Assembly (NCBI GenBank): GCA_902800585.1
Contig: CADCEW010000046.1
Coordinates: 1 to 34,095, forward strand
DNA: 34,095 bases
Direction of reading: 5' to 3'
DNA from: an uncultured Prevotellaceae bacterium
GTDB lineage: Bacteria; Bacteroidota; Bacteroidia; Bacteroidales; Bacteroidaceae
Shown: positions 1 through 9,300 of the stretch, piece after piece
How the letters are laid out: every line of letters begins with the position of its first letter
Position numbering within the stretch: the first letter of the stretch is position 1
Position numbers and translations under genes: made by a program
Notes under the pieces: model-generated
What the model was told of the DNA's origin: nothing
The model's input: the letters and a program-made list of their open reading frames with translations, nothing else
Database searches by the model: none

Positions 1-902
1 AGAGCCTCGCCCTGCGTTGCTTTCGTCAACAAACCATGAATCAAACCACCAGAGAAAGAGTCGCCACCACCCACACGGTCAATGATAGGATTAATCTCGT
101 AACGCTTTGACTGATAGAACTCCTTACCATCGTAAATCAAGGCTTTCCAACCATTGAAGGTAGCACTATACGATTCACGCAGCGTTGATACCACATACCT
201 GAAACCGAACTCCTTCATCATCTGTTTGAAGATACCCTCATAGCCAGCTGCATCTGTCTGTCCACCCTCTACATCTGCATCAGGTTTGAAACCAAGACAA
301 AGTTCTGCATCCTCTTCATTACCGATACACACATCCACATACTGCATCAGTGGACGCATAATGGAGATGGCCTTCTCAGAGGTCCATAGTTTCTTGCGGA
401 AATTCAGGTCTACGCTGACCGTCACACCATGACGCTTGGCAGCCTCACAGGCAAGTTTAGTCAGTTCTGCCGCTTTGTCTGAGACTGCAGGAGTAATACC
501 TGACCAATGGAACCATGCAGCACCTTCCATGATTTTGTCGAAATCGAAGTCTGAGGGATTGGCCTCTGCTATGGCAGAATGAGCACGGTCATAAATCACT
601 TTAGAAGGACGCATCGATGCACCTGTCTCTGCATAATACAAGCCTACTCTGTCACCGCCACGGGTGATATACTGCGTGTTCACTCCATAACGACGCAAGG
701 CATTCACGGCAATCTGTCCAATCTCATGCTTAGGGAGTTTTGTCACGAAATAAGCCTCATGACCATAGTTTGCTAATGATACAGCCACATTAGCCTCACC
801 GCCACCTGGTATGATACGGAATGATTCACTCTGGATAAAACGGTCGTTACCGTTGGGAGAAAGGCGGAGCATAATCTCGCCTAAAGTCACAATTTTAGCC
901 AT
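1..902 (-). CDS. kdgK: 2-keto-3-deoxygluconate kinase (PfkB family), 3' end outside window
   Basis: Partial gene: the ATG is at 902-900 and the frame stays open to the left edge, giving about 300 residues of a family usually near 340. The N-terminus reads MAKIVTLGEIMLRLSP, followed by the PfkB signature PGGGEANVAVSLANYG. Near the left edge is the second ribokinase-family signature DRVGGGDSFSGGLIHG, whose Asp is the catalytic base in this family. The family phosphorylates 2-keto-3-deoxygluconate (KDG) to KDPG in the cytoplasm. The divergent gene set contains an altronate dehydratase, which makes KDG, so substrate choice within the PfkB family is supported by context. It has its own TAnnTTTG promoter 30 bp upstream. 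KdgK rather than another sugar kinase is an inference from context plus the N-terminal sequence. Confidence 0.85.
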   Translation of the reverse strand, partial: MAKIVTLGEIMLRLSPNGNDRFIQSESFRIIPGGGEANVAVSLANYGHEAYFVTKLPKHEIGQIAVNALRRYGVNTQYITRGGDRVGLYYAETGASMRPSKVIYDRAHSAIAEANPSDFDFDKIMEGAAWFHWSGITPAVSDKAAELTKLACEAAKRHGVTVSVDLNFRKKLWTSEKAISIMRPLMQYVDVCIGNEEDAELCLGFKPDADVEGGQTDAAGYEGIFKQMMKEFGFRYVVSTLRESYSATFNGWKALIYDGKEFYQSKRYEINPIIDRVGGGDSFSGGLIHGLLTKATQGEA

Positions 903-931
903 TTATCTAATTCTTGATTAATTTCCGCAGG

Positions 932-962
932 CAAAGATAGCACAAAAAAGCCAAACACCAAA
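932..962 (-). promoter_or_regulatory. Bacteroidota-type promoter of the KDG kinase gene
   Basis: On the minus strand TATCTTTG (939-932) matches the TAnnTTTG -7 box and TTTG (962-959) matches the -33 box, with a 19-bp spacer. The start codon lies 30 bp downstream. The same -7 octamer is used by the divergent lacI gene. Confidence 0.7.
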
Positions 963-975
963 ATATTACATCAAT

Positions 976-989
976 ATTCTTCGAAGTAT
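976..989. promoter_or_regulatory. candidate LacI-family operator between divergent promoters
   Basis: ATTCTTCGAAGTAT is a 14-bp dyad with a perfect 8-bp core (CTTCGAAG) and a central CG, the usual layout of LacI-family operators. One mismatch lies outside the core. It covers the expected -33 position of the rightward lacI promoter and is just upstream of the leftward kinase promoter, so a bound regulator could control both. The protein that binds it is inferred from position only. Confidence 0.45.
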
Positions 990-1010
990 CATTTTTTTTA
1001 TATATCTTTG
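980..1010 (+). promoter_or_regulatory. promoter of the hexuronate operon
   Basis: TATCTTTG at 1003-1010 is a perfect TAnnTTTG -7 box, 22 bp ahead of the lacI start codon. The -33 position 19 bp upstream reads TTCG instead of TTTG and lies within the candidate operator, which suggests repression by overlap. Confidence 0.6.
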
Positions 1011-1032
1011 CGCCATCATTTTATTTAACGCT

Positions 1033-2103
1033 ATGGATACTGGAAAGATTAGAATCAAGGATATTGCAGAACGTGCCGGGGTGAGTGTTGGCACCGTAGA
1101 CCGTGTATTACACAAACGCCCTAACGTTTCAAAAAGTGCATTGGAAAAGGTAGAAAAGGCTTTGAAGGAGATGGATTACAAGCCCAACATGTACGCCTCT
1201 GCCCTCGCCTACAACAAGTCATATACCTTTTATTGCATCATGCCTAAGCATGAGTCGGAAGCCTACTGGGAAGAAGTAGAAGAAGGCGTGATTGATGCCT
1301 GTGAGTTCCGTCGTGACTTCCGTATCAGTCAGAAGATGATGTACTACAACCGCTTCTCTACTGAAACTTTCTCTAAGGTCACGAATGAATGTCTGAAACT
1401 AAAACCCGACGGAGTGATTATCGTTCCTTCAAAACTGGATGTGACACGTAAATTCACAGACCAGTTGCATGAACAGGGCATTCCTTTTATCCTGCTCGAC
1501 TCCTATATGCCTGACCTCAAACCCTTATCATTCTTCGGACAAGACTCATTCTCCAGCGGCTATTTCGCAGCCCGTATGCTGATGATGTTAGCACCCCATG
1601 AGACAGAAATCATGATGATGAAACAGATGCGCAACGGGAATGTGGCTTCTAAACAGCAGGAGAACCGTGAGACAGGTTTCCGCCATTATATGCACGACCA
1701 TTTTCCCGATGTAGAGATTAATGAGGTAAACCTGCCCTTGGATGTAAAACGGGAGAACTATGACGCCATCCTGGATCAGTTCTTTGCCAGTCATCCGCAT
1801 ACGCATCACTGCATCGCTTTTAATTCCAAAGCACACATTGTCGGAGAATACCTGTTACGAAGTAATCGCCGCAAGATTCAGATTATGGGCTACGACATGG
1901 TGCCTAAGAATGCAGAATGTGTCAGACAAGGCAGTATTTCCTTCCTGATAGCCCAGCATGGTTACATGCAAGGCTACGCATGCATGGAGACACTCTTCAA
2001 TGCCATTGTCTTGAAAAAGGAGGTGGAACCTGTCAACTACATGCCTATTGAGTTGCTGACTAAGGAGAATATCGACTTCTATCGCCGTAAGAATATCGGG
2101 TAA
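1033..2103 (+). CDS. LacI/GalR-family transcriptional regulator
   Basis: 356 residues. Residues about 6-50 form the LacI DNA-binding domain: IKDIAERAGVSVGTVDRVLH is the helix-turn-helix, followed by the hinge region. The remainder is a periplasmic-binding-protein-like effector domain (FILLDSYMPDL, QENRETGF, IMGYDMV). The GTVDRVLH form instead of GTVSRVLN is typical of Bacteroidota sugar-acid regulators. It is the first gene of the operon, and its TAA overlaps the uxaA ATG (TAATG), indicating translational coupling. It probably senses a hexuronate-pathway intermediate and controls its own operon and the divergent kinase; the effector is not visible in the sequence. Confidence 0.88.
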   Translation: MDTGKIRIKDIAERAGVSVGTVDRVLHKRPNVSKSALEKVEKALKEMDYKPNMYASALAYNKSYTFYCIMPKHESEAYWEEVEEGVIDACEFRRDFRISQKMMYYNRFSTETFSKVTNECLKLKPDGVIIVPSKLDVTRKFTDQLHEQGIPFILLDSYMPDLKPLSFFGQDSFSSGYFAARMLMMLAPHETEIMMMKQMRNGNVASKQQENRETGFRHYMHDHFPDVEINEVNLPLDVKRENYDAILDQFFASHPHTHHCIAFNSKAHIVGEYLLRSNRRKIQIMGYDMVPKNAECVRQGSISFLIAQHGYMQGYACMETLFNAIVLKKEVEPVNYMPIELLTKENIDFYRRKNIG

Positions 2104-3599
2104 TGAACGACAAGACCGTTTTGAAGATTAATCCTGCCGACGCTGTGGTGGTGTGTCTACAGCCCCTGAAAAAGGGAACCGTCATAGAGGTAGATGGTAT
2201 GTCTGTCACTATACATCAGGATACACCAGCGGGACATAAGATTCTTATCAAAGACGTTAAAGCAGGAGAAGACATCATCAAATACGGTTATCCTATCGGT
2301 CATGTCTGTCAGGATATGAAAGCAGGCGATTGGGTCAATGAGCACCAGCTCAAGACAAACCTAAGCGGCACATCCGAATATTCTTATCATCCTGTAAACC
2401 AGACACTTTCTATCAAAGACGAGAAGCGTACCTTTAAGGGGTATGTTCGACCAAACGGAGATGTGGGAATACGTAATGAGATATGGATTGTCCCGACTGT
2501 CGGATGTGTCAATGGCATCGCAGAGCAACTGGCTGAGAACCTCAGACAAGAGACAAAATGTGAAGGAATTGACGCTATCTGGGCATGGCATCATAACTAT
2601 GGATGTTCCCAACTCTCAGACGACCACGAGCATACCCGTAAGATTCTGCGTGACATCTGTCTGCATCCTCATGCAGGTGGTGTACTGGTTGTCAGCCTTG
2701 GCTGTGAGAACAACCAGCCAGAAGACTTCATGGCGATGTTGGGCGACTATAACAAGGAACGCATCCAACTGTTGGTGACCCAACGGGTAGAAGGTGATGA
2801 GATAGAAGCGGGTATGAACATACTGCGTAAACTCTACAACACAGCCAAGCAAGACCATCGTGACGAGGTCAGCATAGCCAAACTGCGTGTAGGTTTGAAA
2901 TGCGGCGGTTCCGACGGATTCAGTGGCATCACGGCTAATCCGTTGGTGGGTGAGTTCTCTGATTGGCTGGTAGCACAAGGCGGTACCAGTGTATTGACAG
3001 AGGTTCCTGAGATGTTTGGAGCCGAGACGATGCTGATGAATCGATGCCTGACAAGTGCGTTGTTCGACCAGACAGTCTCTATGATCAATAACTTCAAAGA
3101 GTATTTCCTGTCCCATGGTGAACCCGTAGGCGAGAATCCCAGTCCTGGAAATAAGGCAGGCGGCATCTCTACATTGGAAGAAAAGGCGTTGGGCTGTGTA
3201 CAGAAATGCGGCAAGGCTCCTGTCTGTGGTGTGATGGAATATGGTGACCGCCTGCAACATGACGGACTAAACCTGCTGTCTGCCCCTGGTAACGATCTGG
3301 TGGCTGCGACAGCATTGGCTGCCTGTGGTTGTCATATCGTACTTTTTACGACAGGGCGTGGCACCCCTTTCGGCACTTTTGTCCCGACAATGAAGATTGC
3401 CACCAACCCTACCCTCGCCAAGAATAAGGCGCACTGGGTGGATTTCTCTGCAGGTTCTTTGATAGAAGACCGCACCATGTCTGACCTTGTCCCTGCGTTC
3501 CTTGACAAAGTCATCAGTATTGCCAATGGCGAAGAGACTCGCAACGAGACAAACGGTTATCGTGAAATATCCATCTTCAAAAACGGAGTGACGCTATGA
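2103..3599 (+). CDS. uxaA: altronate dehydratase (UxaA family)
   Basis: 498 residues, close to the 495 of E. coli UxaA. An N-terminal SAF domain (about 1-90) precedes the large GarD/UxaA catalytic domain. Conserved stretches seen are GDVGIRNEIWIVPTVGCVN, AWHHNYGCSQLSDDH, LKCGGSDGFSGITANP, SPGNKAGGISTLEEK and FTTGRGTPFGTFVPT. The family dehydrates D-altronate to 2-keto-3-deoxygluconate using a metal centre, in the cytoplasm. Its start overlaps the lacI stop, and its TGA overlaps the next gene's ATG (ATGA). The product feeds the divergent kinase. Galactarate dehydratase is a related alternative, but length and context favour altronate. Confidence 0.88.
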   Translation: MNDKTVLKINPADAVVVCLQPLKKGTVIEVDGMSVTIHQDTPAGHKILIKDVKAGEDIIKYGYPIGHVCQDMKAGDWVNEHQLKTNLSGTSEYSYHPVNQTLSIKDEKRTFKGYVRPNGDVGIRNEIWIVPTVGCVNGIAEQLAENLRQETKCEGIDAIWAWHHNYGCSQLSDDHEHTRKILRDICLHPHAGGVLVVSLGCENNQPEDFMAMLGDYNKERIQLLVTQRVEGDEIEAGMNILRKLYNTAKQDHRDEVSIAKLRVGLKCGGSDGFSGITANPLVGEFSDWLVAQGGTSVLTEVPEMFGAETMLMNRCLTSALFDQTVSMINNFKEYFLSHGEPVGENPSPGNKAGGISTLEEKALGCVQKCGKAPVCGVMEYGDRLQHDGLNLLSAPGNDLVAATALAACGCHIVLFTTGRGTPFGTFVPTMKIATNPTLAKNKAHWVDFSAGSLIEDRTMSDLVPAFLDKVISIANGEETRNETNGYREISIFKNGVTL

Positions 3600-4870
3600 A
3601 GAAAGGACTCTTGGCATTATCACCACTGGCGGTGTTCATCATCCTGTATTTAGTCACCAGCATCATTGCCCATGACTTCTACAAGGTACCCATCTCCGTA
3701 GCCTTCATGGTGGCAAGCATCTATGCTGTCATGATGACAGGAGGCATCCCCATACGGAAACGTGTTGACATCTACAGCAAGGGAGCCGGTACGGAACAGA
3801 TGATGCTGATGCTATGGATATTTGTACTGGCAGGAGCCTTTGCTAATACGGCAAAGGCCATGGGAGCCATTGACGCGACAGTGAATCTCACCCTCAACCT
3901 GTTACCAGGTAATATGCTGTTGGCAGGTATCTTCCTGGCAGCATGTTTTATCTCTATCTCCATAGGTACCAGTGTTGGCACCATTGTTGCCCTGACACCG
4001 ATAGCCGCAGGTATCGCCACACAGACAGGTATCAGTGTGCCGATGATGACTGCCGTCGTTGTCGGAGGCTCCTTCTTTGGCGACAACCTCTCTTTCATCT
4101 CCGATACAACCATTGTGGCAACGTCCACGCAGCATTGTAAACTCAGTGACAAGTTCCGTGTCAACTCGTTCTTGGTCATGCCTACCGCCTTCCTGATACT
4201 CATCGTCTACCTCGTCTTAGGTCATGGCGTCGAGTCTCCACAGCAGATTCCTGACGTATCTTTCGTGAAGGTCATCCCTTATATCTTAGTATTAGTGACG
4301 GCCATCATAGGCGTGAACGTCATGGCGGTATTGACCTTAGGTATCTTTTTGTCAGGTATCATCGGACTCATCAACGGTGCTTTCGACATCTACGGATGGT
4401 TTGATTCTATGGGAGAAGGTATCCTGAACATGGGTGAACTGATTATCATCACGATGATGGCGGGTGGACTGTTGGCGATTATCAAATATAACGGAGGCAT
4501 CGATTTCATCATCCAGCGAATGACACGTCATGTACATACCAAGCGCGGTGCAGAATTGTCTATTGCCGGTTTGGTGTCTTTTGTTAATTGCTGTACGGCA
4601 AACAACACCGTTGCCATCCTGACTGTGGGAGGTATCGCCAAGCAGATTGGTGATAAGTTCGGTGTTGACAACCGTAAATGTGCCTCTATTCTCGACACGT
4701 TCTCCTGCATGGTGCAGGGACTGATTCCCTATGGTGCGCAAATGTTGATGGCAGCAGGTCTTGCGGCCCTCAATCCTGTCAGCATCATCCCCTACCTCTA
4801 TTATCCTTTCGCCTTAGGCATCATCGCCCTGCTGGCTATTCTTTTCCGTTATCCTAAACGTTATTCATAA
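3596..4870 (+). CDS. NhaC-family Na+/H+ antiporter-like transporter
   Basis: 424 residues, highly hydrophobic, with roughly ten to twelve membrane segments. NhaC-superfamily signatures are GGSFFGDNLSFISDTT (about residue 160) and FVNCCTANNTVAILTVGG (about 325). It overlaps uxaA by 4 bp and ends 3 bp before the next gene, so it belongs to the hexuronate operon. Members are annotated as Na+/H+ antiporters. Its placement here suggests either sodium balance linked to sugar-acid uptake or direct organic-acid transport; the latter is inference. Confidence 0.8.
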   Translation: MKKGLLALSPLAVFIILYLVTSIIAHDFYKVPISVAFMVASIYAVMMTGGIPIRKRVDIYSKGAGTEQMMLMLWIFVLAGAFANTAKAMGAIDATVNLTLNLLPGNMLLAGIFLAACFISISIGTSVGTIVALTPIAAGIATQTGISVPMMTAVVVGGSFFGDNLSFISDTTIVATSTQHCKLSDKFRVNSFLVMPTAFLILIVYLVLGHGVESPQQIPDVSFVKVIPYILVLVTAIIGVNVMAVLTLGIFLSGIIGLINGAFDIYGWFDSMGEGILNMGELIIITMMAGGLLAIIKYNGGIDFIIQRMTRHVHTKRGAELSIAGLVSFVNCCTANNTVAILTVGGIAKQIGDKFGVDNRKCASILDTFSCMVQGLIPYGAQMLMAAGLAALNPVSIIPYLYYPFALGIIALLAILFRYPKRYS

Positions 4871-4873
4871 TTC

Positions 4874-5674
4874 ATGATGGACATTATACAGCGTAACTTT
4901 CTCAGACTTCTCAAATACGGCGCCTTCGGGCAACGTGAACAGATAGAACCCATGTCAGCATGGAAATGGAACCGCCTCTATCATATCTCCCAGATGCATG
5001 ATGTCACCCCATGGGTCTATGACGGTATCCTTGCCTATAAGGATGATTTCTTCCTGCAGATACGTCCGCAACAGATGGAGGCATGGCGACAAGCTGCCAT
5101 CGATGCAGACACGGAGATACAGAAAGAGGAGGATCAGAAACTGACGAATCCGCTGCTGAACCACACACTGCAACAATTCATCAAAGAAGAAAAGGACAGC
5201 CCGACCTTGGAACTGTTACTGAAAATCGTACGTATCGCAAGATATATCCTCACACAAGGTATCAATATGAAGGACATCTTGGAATTAGGTATCTATCTTA
5301 GAACCACCAAAGACGAGATTGACTACCAACAGTTGGAGACATGGATCAAGAAACTGCACATGGAGAAGATTACCCGTCTGGAGGCTGCCTTGCTTATTCA
5401 TCTCTTTGGCATTCAACCGGAGGAGATTCCTTTCACAAAGACTACTATCAGTAAAAAGACCATCAAGATAGCCGAGGACATCCTGAACACTTCCAGCGAA
5501 CAGGCTGCCGATTGGTATTTCACACAAGGAAAGAACGTGTTTGTGGGTACCAATTCTGGTGCTATGATGTGGCATGTCCGCCACTCTGCCAAATACATGA
5601 GTTACTATCCCAGCGAAGCCTTCACCAACTTCTTCGCCAACTTCGCCCACTCATTGTCACATATTGAGGAATAG
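4874..5674 (+). CDS. unknown protein resembling a nucleotidyltransferase-like family without its catalytic core
   Basis: 266 residues, mostly helical and soluble, with no signal peptide. Residues 1-55 (FLRLLKYGAFG, WKWNRLYHISQMHDVTPWVYDGI) resemble the N-terminal helical part of the uncharacterised nucleotidyltransferase family PF14907. Residues about 120-190 (ARYILTQGINMKDILELGIYL, DEIDYQQLETWI, LLIHLFGIQPEEIPF) resemble its C-terminal helical part. The nucleotide-binding core with its DxD-type acidic motif, expected in between, is not present. The similarity is recalled, not computed. The gene starts 3 bp after the antiporter stop, so it is very probably the last gene of the hexuronate operon. 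ATG at 4877 is an alternative start. Function is unknown. Confidence 0.6.
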   Translation: MMDIIQRNFLRLLKYGAFGQREQIEPMSAWKWNRLYHISQMHDVTPWVYDGILAYKDDFFLQIRPQQMEAWRQAAIDADTEIQKEEDQKLTNPLLNHTLQQFIKEEKDSPTLELLLKIVRIARYILTQGINMKDILELGIYLRTTKDEIDYQQLETWIKKLHMEKITRLEAALLIHLFGIQPEEIPFTKTTISKKTIKIAEDILNTSSEQAADWYFTQGKNVFVGTNSGAMMWHVRHSAKYMSYYPSEAFTNFFANFAHSLSHIEE

Positions 5675-5720
5675 GAACGAGCATTATTGCTCAAATTTCC
5701 TTTCTTATAAAATTTACTAA

Positions 5721-5810
5721 TACAGTAAATACAGTATATTTCTGAAAAGTTATGCGTACGTACGTGCGCACGTACTCGAATGGTTTTCTATTTTCATCTG
5801 TATTACTGTA
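5721..5810. repeat. palindromic element 1, nested inverted repeats
   Basis: The inner core GTACGTGCGCACGTAC (5760-5775) is a perfect 16-bp palindrome. Around it, TACAGTAAATACAG (5721-5734) and CTGTATTACTGTA (5798-5810) form an outer inverted repeat with a one-base bulge, centred within 2 bp of the inner core. The segment 5744-5779 matches 5954-5989 of element 2 at 32 of 36 positions. Confidence 0.85.
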
Positions 5811-5822
5811 ATAGTGTATCGA

Positions 5823-5910
5823 TCGAAAAGATGCTGTTTTTACTTCGAAAGTAAGCCACTTTTGGGTCGAAAGTACGCTGTTTTTACCTCGAAAAGAGGC
5901 TATTTCTACT
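5823..5910. repeat. four tandem 22-bp repeats
   Basis: Units begin at 5823, 5845, 5867 and 5889, an exact 22-bp period. Each starts with TCGAAA; units 1 and 3 share GCTGTTTTTAC, and units 2 and 4 are more diverged. The array lies between the two palindromic elements. Its size and phasing (about two helical turns) resemble iteron-type protein-binding arrays, but no initiator gene is nearby. Confidence 0.85.
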
Positions 5911-5920
5911 ACTTATTCCA

Positions 5921-6029
5921 TGACACAATGACACATTTGACACATTAATTAGTGAAAAGTTACGCGTACGTATGTGCGTACGTACGCGAGGTCTCTTAGA
6001 TTTTTAGTGTCATTTCCGTCATTGTGTCA
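5921..6029. repeat. palindromic element 2, nested inverted repeats
   Basis: The inner arms CGCGTACGTA (5963-5972) and TACGTACGCG (5979-5988) are exact complements around a 6-bp centre. The outer arms TGACACAATGAC (5921-5932) and GTCATTGTGTCA (6018-6029) are also exact complements and share the same centre (about 5975). It shares the 36-bp core with element 1, but its outer arms differ in sequence. Confidence 0.85.
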
Positions 6030-6265
6030 TTAAGCATCTCAAATGCGGGTGCAAATATACAACATTCAAAAAGTGAATTGAACACCTTTGACCACTTTTC
6101 AACACGTTTTCAGATACTTTTAATAATGTTTAACTGTGAAATTGATTTTTACTTGCATTTATGCAACTAACACTCTAACTTTTTTCACAAAAAATGATAC
6201 GGAGGAGAATAGAATTTTCTTCTTTATATTTAATGATGTGAAGATACGAAAAAAAATATAAAACA

Positions 6266-6297
6266 CTTGGGGTTTAGAAAAAATATGCGTAATTTTG
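6266..6297 (+). promoter_or_regulatory. carB promoter
   Basis: TAATTTTG at 6290-6297 matches the TAnnTTTG -7 box; CTTG at 6266-6269 is an imperfect -33 box with a 20-bp spacer. The carB ATG follows 36 bp after the -7 box. This placement argues against any start codon upstream of 6334. Confidence 0.55.
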
Positions 6298-6333
6298 TTG
6301 CCCGAAAATTTGAACAAATTTTTAATCTACGAT

Positions 6334-9300
6334 ATGAAGAAACAATTAAAAAAAGTACTCGTGCTAGGTTCGGGTGCCTTAAAAATCGGACAGGCAGGTG
6401 AGTTTGACTACTCTGGCTCACAGGCACTGAAAGCATTACGTGAGGAAGGTATCTCTTCCGTGTTGGTAAACCCTAACATTGCCACGATCCAGACATCAGA
6501 AGGTATCGCCGACAAGGTGTATTTCCAGCCAGTGACCACTCATTTTGTTACTGAAATCATTAAGAAGGAGCGTCCAGACGGTATTCTCCTTGCGTTTGGT
6601 GGACAGACCGCATTGAACTGTGGTACGGAACTGTATCAGAAGGGTGTACTGAAAGAGTATGGTGTGGAAGTGCTTGGTACCTCTGTGGAGGCTATCATGA
6701 ATACAGAGGACCGCGACCTCTTTGTGAAGAAACTCGGTGAGGTTGACTTGAAGGTGCCTGTGTCTCATGCCGTAGAGAACATGGAAGATGCCCTGAAGGC
6801 TGCCCGTGAGATTGGCTTCCCCATCATGATTCGTTCTGCTTATGCGCTGGGCGGTCTGGGTTCAGGTATCTGTCCTGACGAGAAGGCTTTCGTAGAGTTG
6901 GCTGAGAGTGCCTTCACTTTCGCTCCCCAGATTCTCGTAGAGGAGTCGTTGAAGGGATGGAAAGAGATTGAGTTCGAGTGCATCCGTGATGCCAACGACC
7001 GTTGCTTCACAGTGGCTTCAATGGAGAACTTCGACCCCCTCGGCATTCATACTGGTGAGTCTATTGTTGTTGCTCCAACATGCTCATTATCAGAGGAACA
7101 GGTGAAAATGTTACAGGAATTGACGATTAAGTGTGTGAAGCATTTAGGCATCGTCGGAGAGTGTAATATCCAGTTTGCTTTCAATGCCAATACCAACGAC
7201 TATCGTATCATTGAAATCAATGCACGTCTGAGTCGTTCTTCTGCCCTCGCCTCCAAGGCAACAGGTTATCCCCTCGCCTTCGTGGCAGCGAAGATTGCCC
7301 TCGGCTACACCCTTGACCAGATTGGTGAGATGGGTACGACATCGTCCGCATATGTGGCTCCGAGCCTCGACTATATGATTTGTAAGATTCCGCGTTGGGA
7401 CTTGACGAAGTTCGTAGGTGTGAGCCGTCAGATTGGCTCCAGCATGAAGTCGGTTGGTGAGATCATGTCTATCGGACGTTCGTTCGAGGAGATGATTCAG
7501 AAAGGCTTGCGTATGATTGGACAAGGCATGCACGGCTTCGTGGGTAACGACCATACGAAGTTCGACAATTTGGAGGACGCCCTTGCTAATCCTACCGACC
7601 TCCGCATCTTCGCCATTGCACAGGCTTTGGAAGAGGGTTATTCTATCGACCATATCGAGGAACTGACGAAGATTGACAAGTGGTTCTTAGAGCGACTGAA
7701 GCATATCGTAGACTTGAAGCATCAGTTGATGGAATACAACCAGATAGAAGACCTGCCTACCTCTTTATTATTAGAGGTGAAGCAGTGTGGCTTCTCTGAC
7801 TTCCAGATTGCCCGCTTCGTCCTGAAGCCAAAGAGCGGTAACATGGAGAAAGAGAATCTGGCCGTCCGCCAGTATCGTAAGTCAAAGGGTATCCTGCCCT
7901 CTGTCAAGCGCATTCCAACAGTGGCTTCCGAGCATCCTGAACTGACGAACTATCTGTATTTCACATACACACACGAGCCCGCTTTCTCAGAGAAATCGGA
8001 TATCGCTACCTATTCCGCCAAGCACGATATCAACTACTTTAATAACGAGAAGTCAGTAGTAGTCATGGGTTCTGGTGCCTATCGTATCGGTTCGTCTGTA
8101 GAGTTCGACTGGTGTTCAGTGAATGCCATCAACACGGCTCGCAAGTTAGGTTATAAGTCTATCATGATCAACTACAACCCAGAGACGGTGTCTACCGACT
8201 ATGACATGTGCGACCGCCTGTATTTCGACGAGTTGTCATTGGAGCGTGTCCTTGATGTCATCGAACTGGAACAACCTAAGGGTGTCATCGTCAGCGTAGG
8301 TGGACAGATTCCTAACAACCTCGCCATGAAGTTATATCGTCAGGGCGTTCCTGTATTAGGTACCAGTCCTGTGAATATCGACCGTGCTGAGAACCGCGAT
8401 AAGTTCTCCGCCATGCTTGACAAACTCGGCATCGACCAGCCGCGCTGGCGTGCACTTACCTCTTTCGAGGATGTGAAGGAGTTTGTAGAAGAGGTGGGTT
8501 ATCCCGTGCTGGTACGTCCTTCCTATGTGCTTTCGGGTGCCGCTATGAATGTCTGCTATGACGAAGAAGAACTGCATCGCTTCCTGAATATGGCTACTGA
8601 GGTCAGCAAAGAATTCCCTGTTGTTGTGTCGAAGTTCATGACAGAGACCAAGGAGATTGAGTTCGATGCTGTTGCCGACAAGGGCGAGGTGGTTGAATAC
8701 GCTATCTCTGAGCATGTGGAGTATGCCGGTGTTCACTCTGGTGACGCCACTATGGTATTCCCTGCCCAGCACATCTATTTCTCAACCATCCGTCAGATCA
8801 AGAAGATTTCCCGTAAGATTGCTGCTGAACTGAACATCTCAGGTCCGTTCAATATCCAGTTCCTAGCTAAGAACCGTGAGGTGAAAGTCATCGAGTGTAA
8901 CCTTCGTGCTTCCCGTTCGTTCCCCTTCGTATCGAAGATACTGAAGCGTAACTTCATCGAGACAGCCACGAAGATCATGCTGGATGCGCCTTATCAGAAG
9001 CCTGAGAAGAGCGAGTTTGACATTGACCGCATCGGTGTGAAGGCATCACAGTTCTCGTTTGCCCGTCTGCAAAATGCCGACCCCGTATTGGGCGTGGATA
9101 TGAGTTCTACAGGTGAGGTAGGTTGCTTGGGCGACGACCTCAACGAGGCATTGCTCAATGCGCTCATCGCTACTGGCTATCGTCTGCCGAAGAAGAGCGT
9201 ATTGATCTCCAGTGGTGCAGCAAAGGGTAAGGTCAGTCTGTTGGAACCTGCCCAGCAATTGGTGAAGAAGGGTTACAAGGTATATGCTACTGGCGGTACA

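Larger units (their letters stand above)
5675..6333. other. 659-bp intergenic region with palindromes, a tandem array and an AT-rich leader
   Basis: No credible protein gene is present. 5721-6029 holds two palindromic elements flanking a 22-bp tandem array (listed separately). 6030-6265 is strongly AT-rich and shows no clear structure; a weak minus-strand -7 match (TATATTTG, 6059-6052) points toward the repeats but lacks a good -33 box. 6266-6333 carries the carB promoter and leader. The palindromes could also end transcription of the hexuronate operon. Confidence 0.7.

Noticed and set aside
2616-3260. 214-codon open frame on the minus strand
   Set aside because: Lies wholly inside uxaA, has no recognisable domain and is explained as a shadow of the real gene.
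5823-5910. CRISPR array
   Set aside because: The 22-bp units are directly adjacent with no spacers, and no cas genes are present.
6295-6333. Upstream TTG start extending carB by 13 residues
   Set aside because: The TTG overlaps the -7 promoter box, and the ATG at 6334 gives the expected CarB N-terminus.
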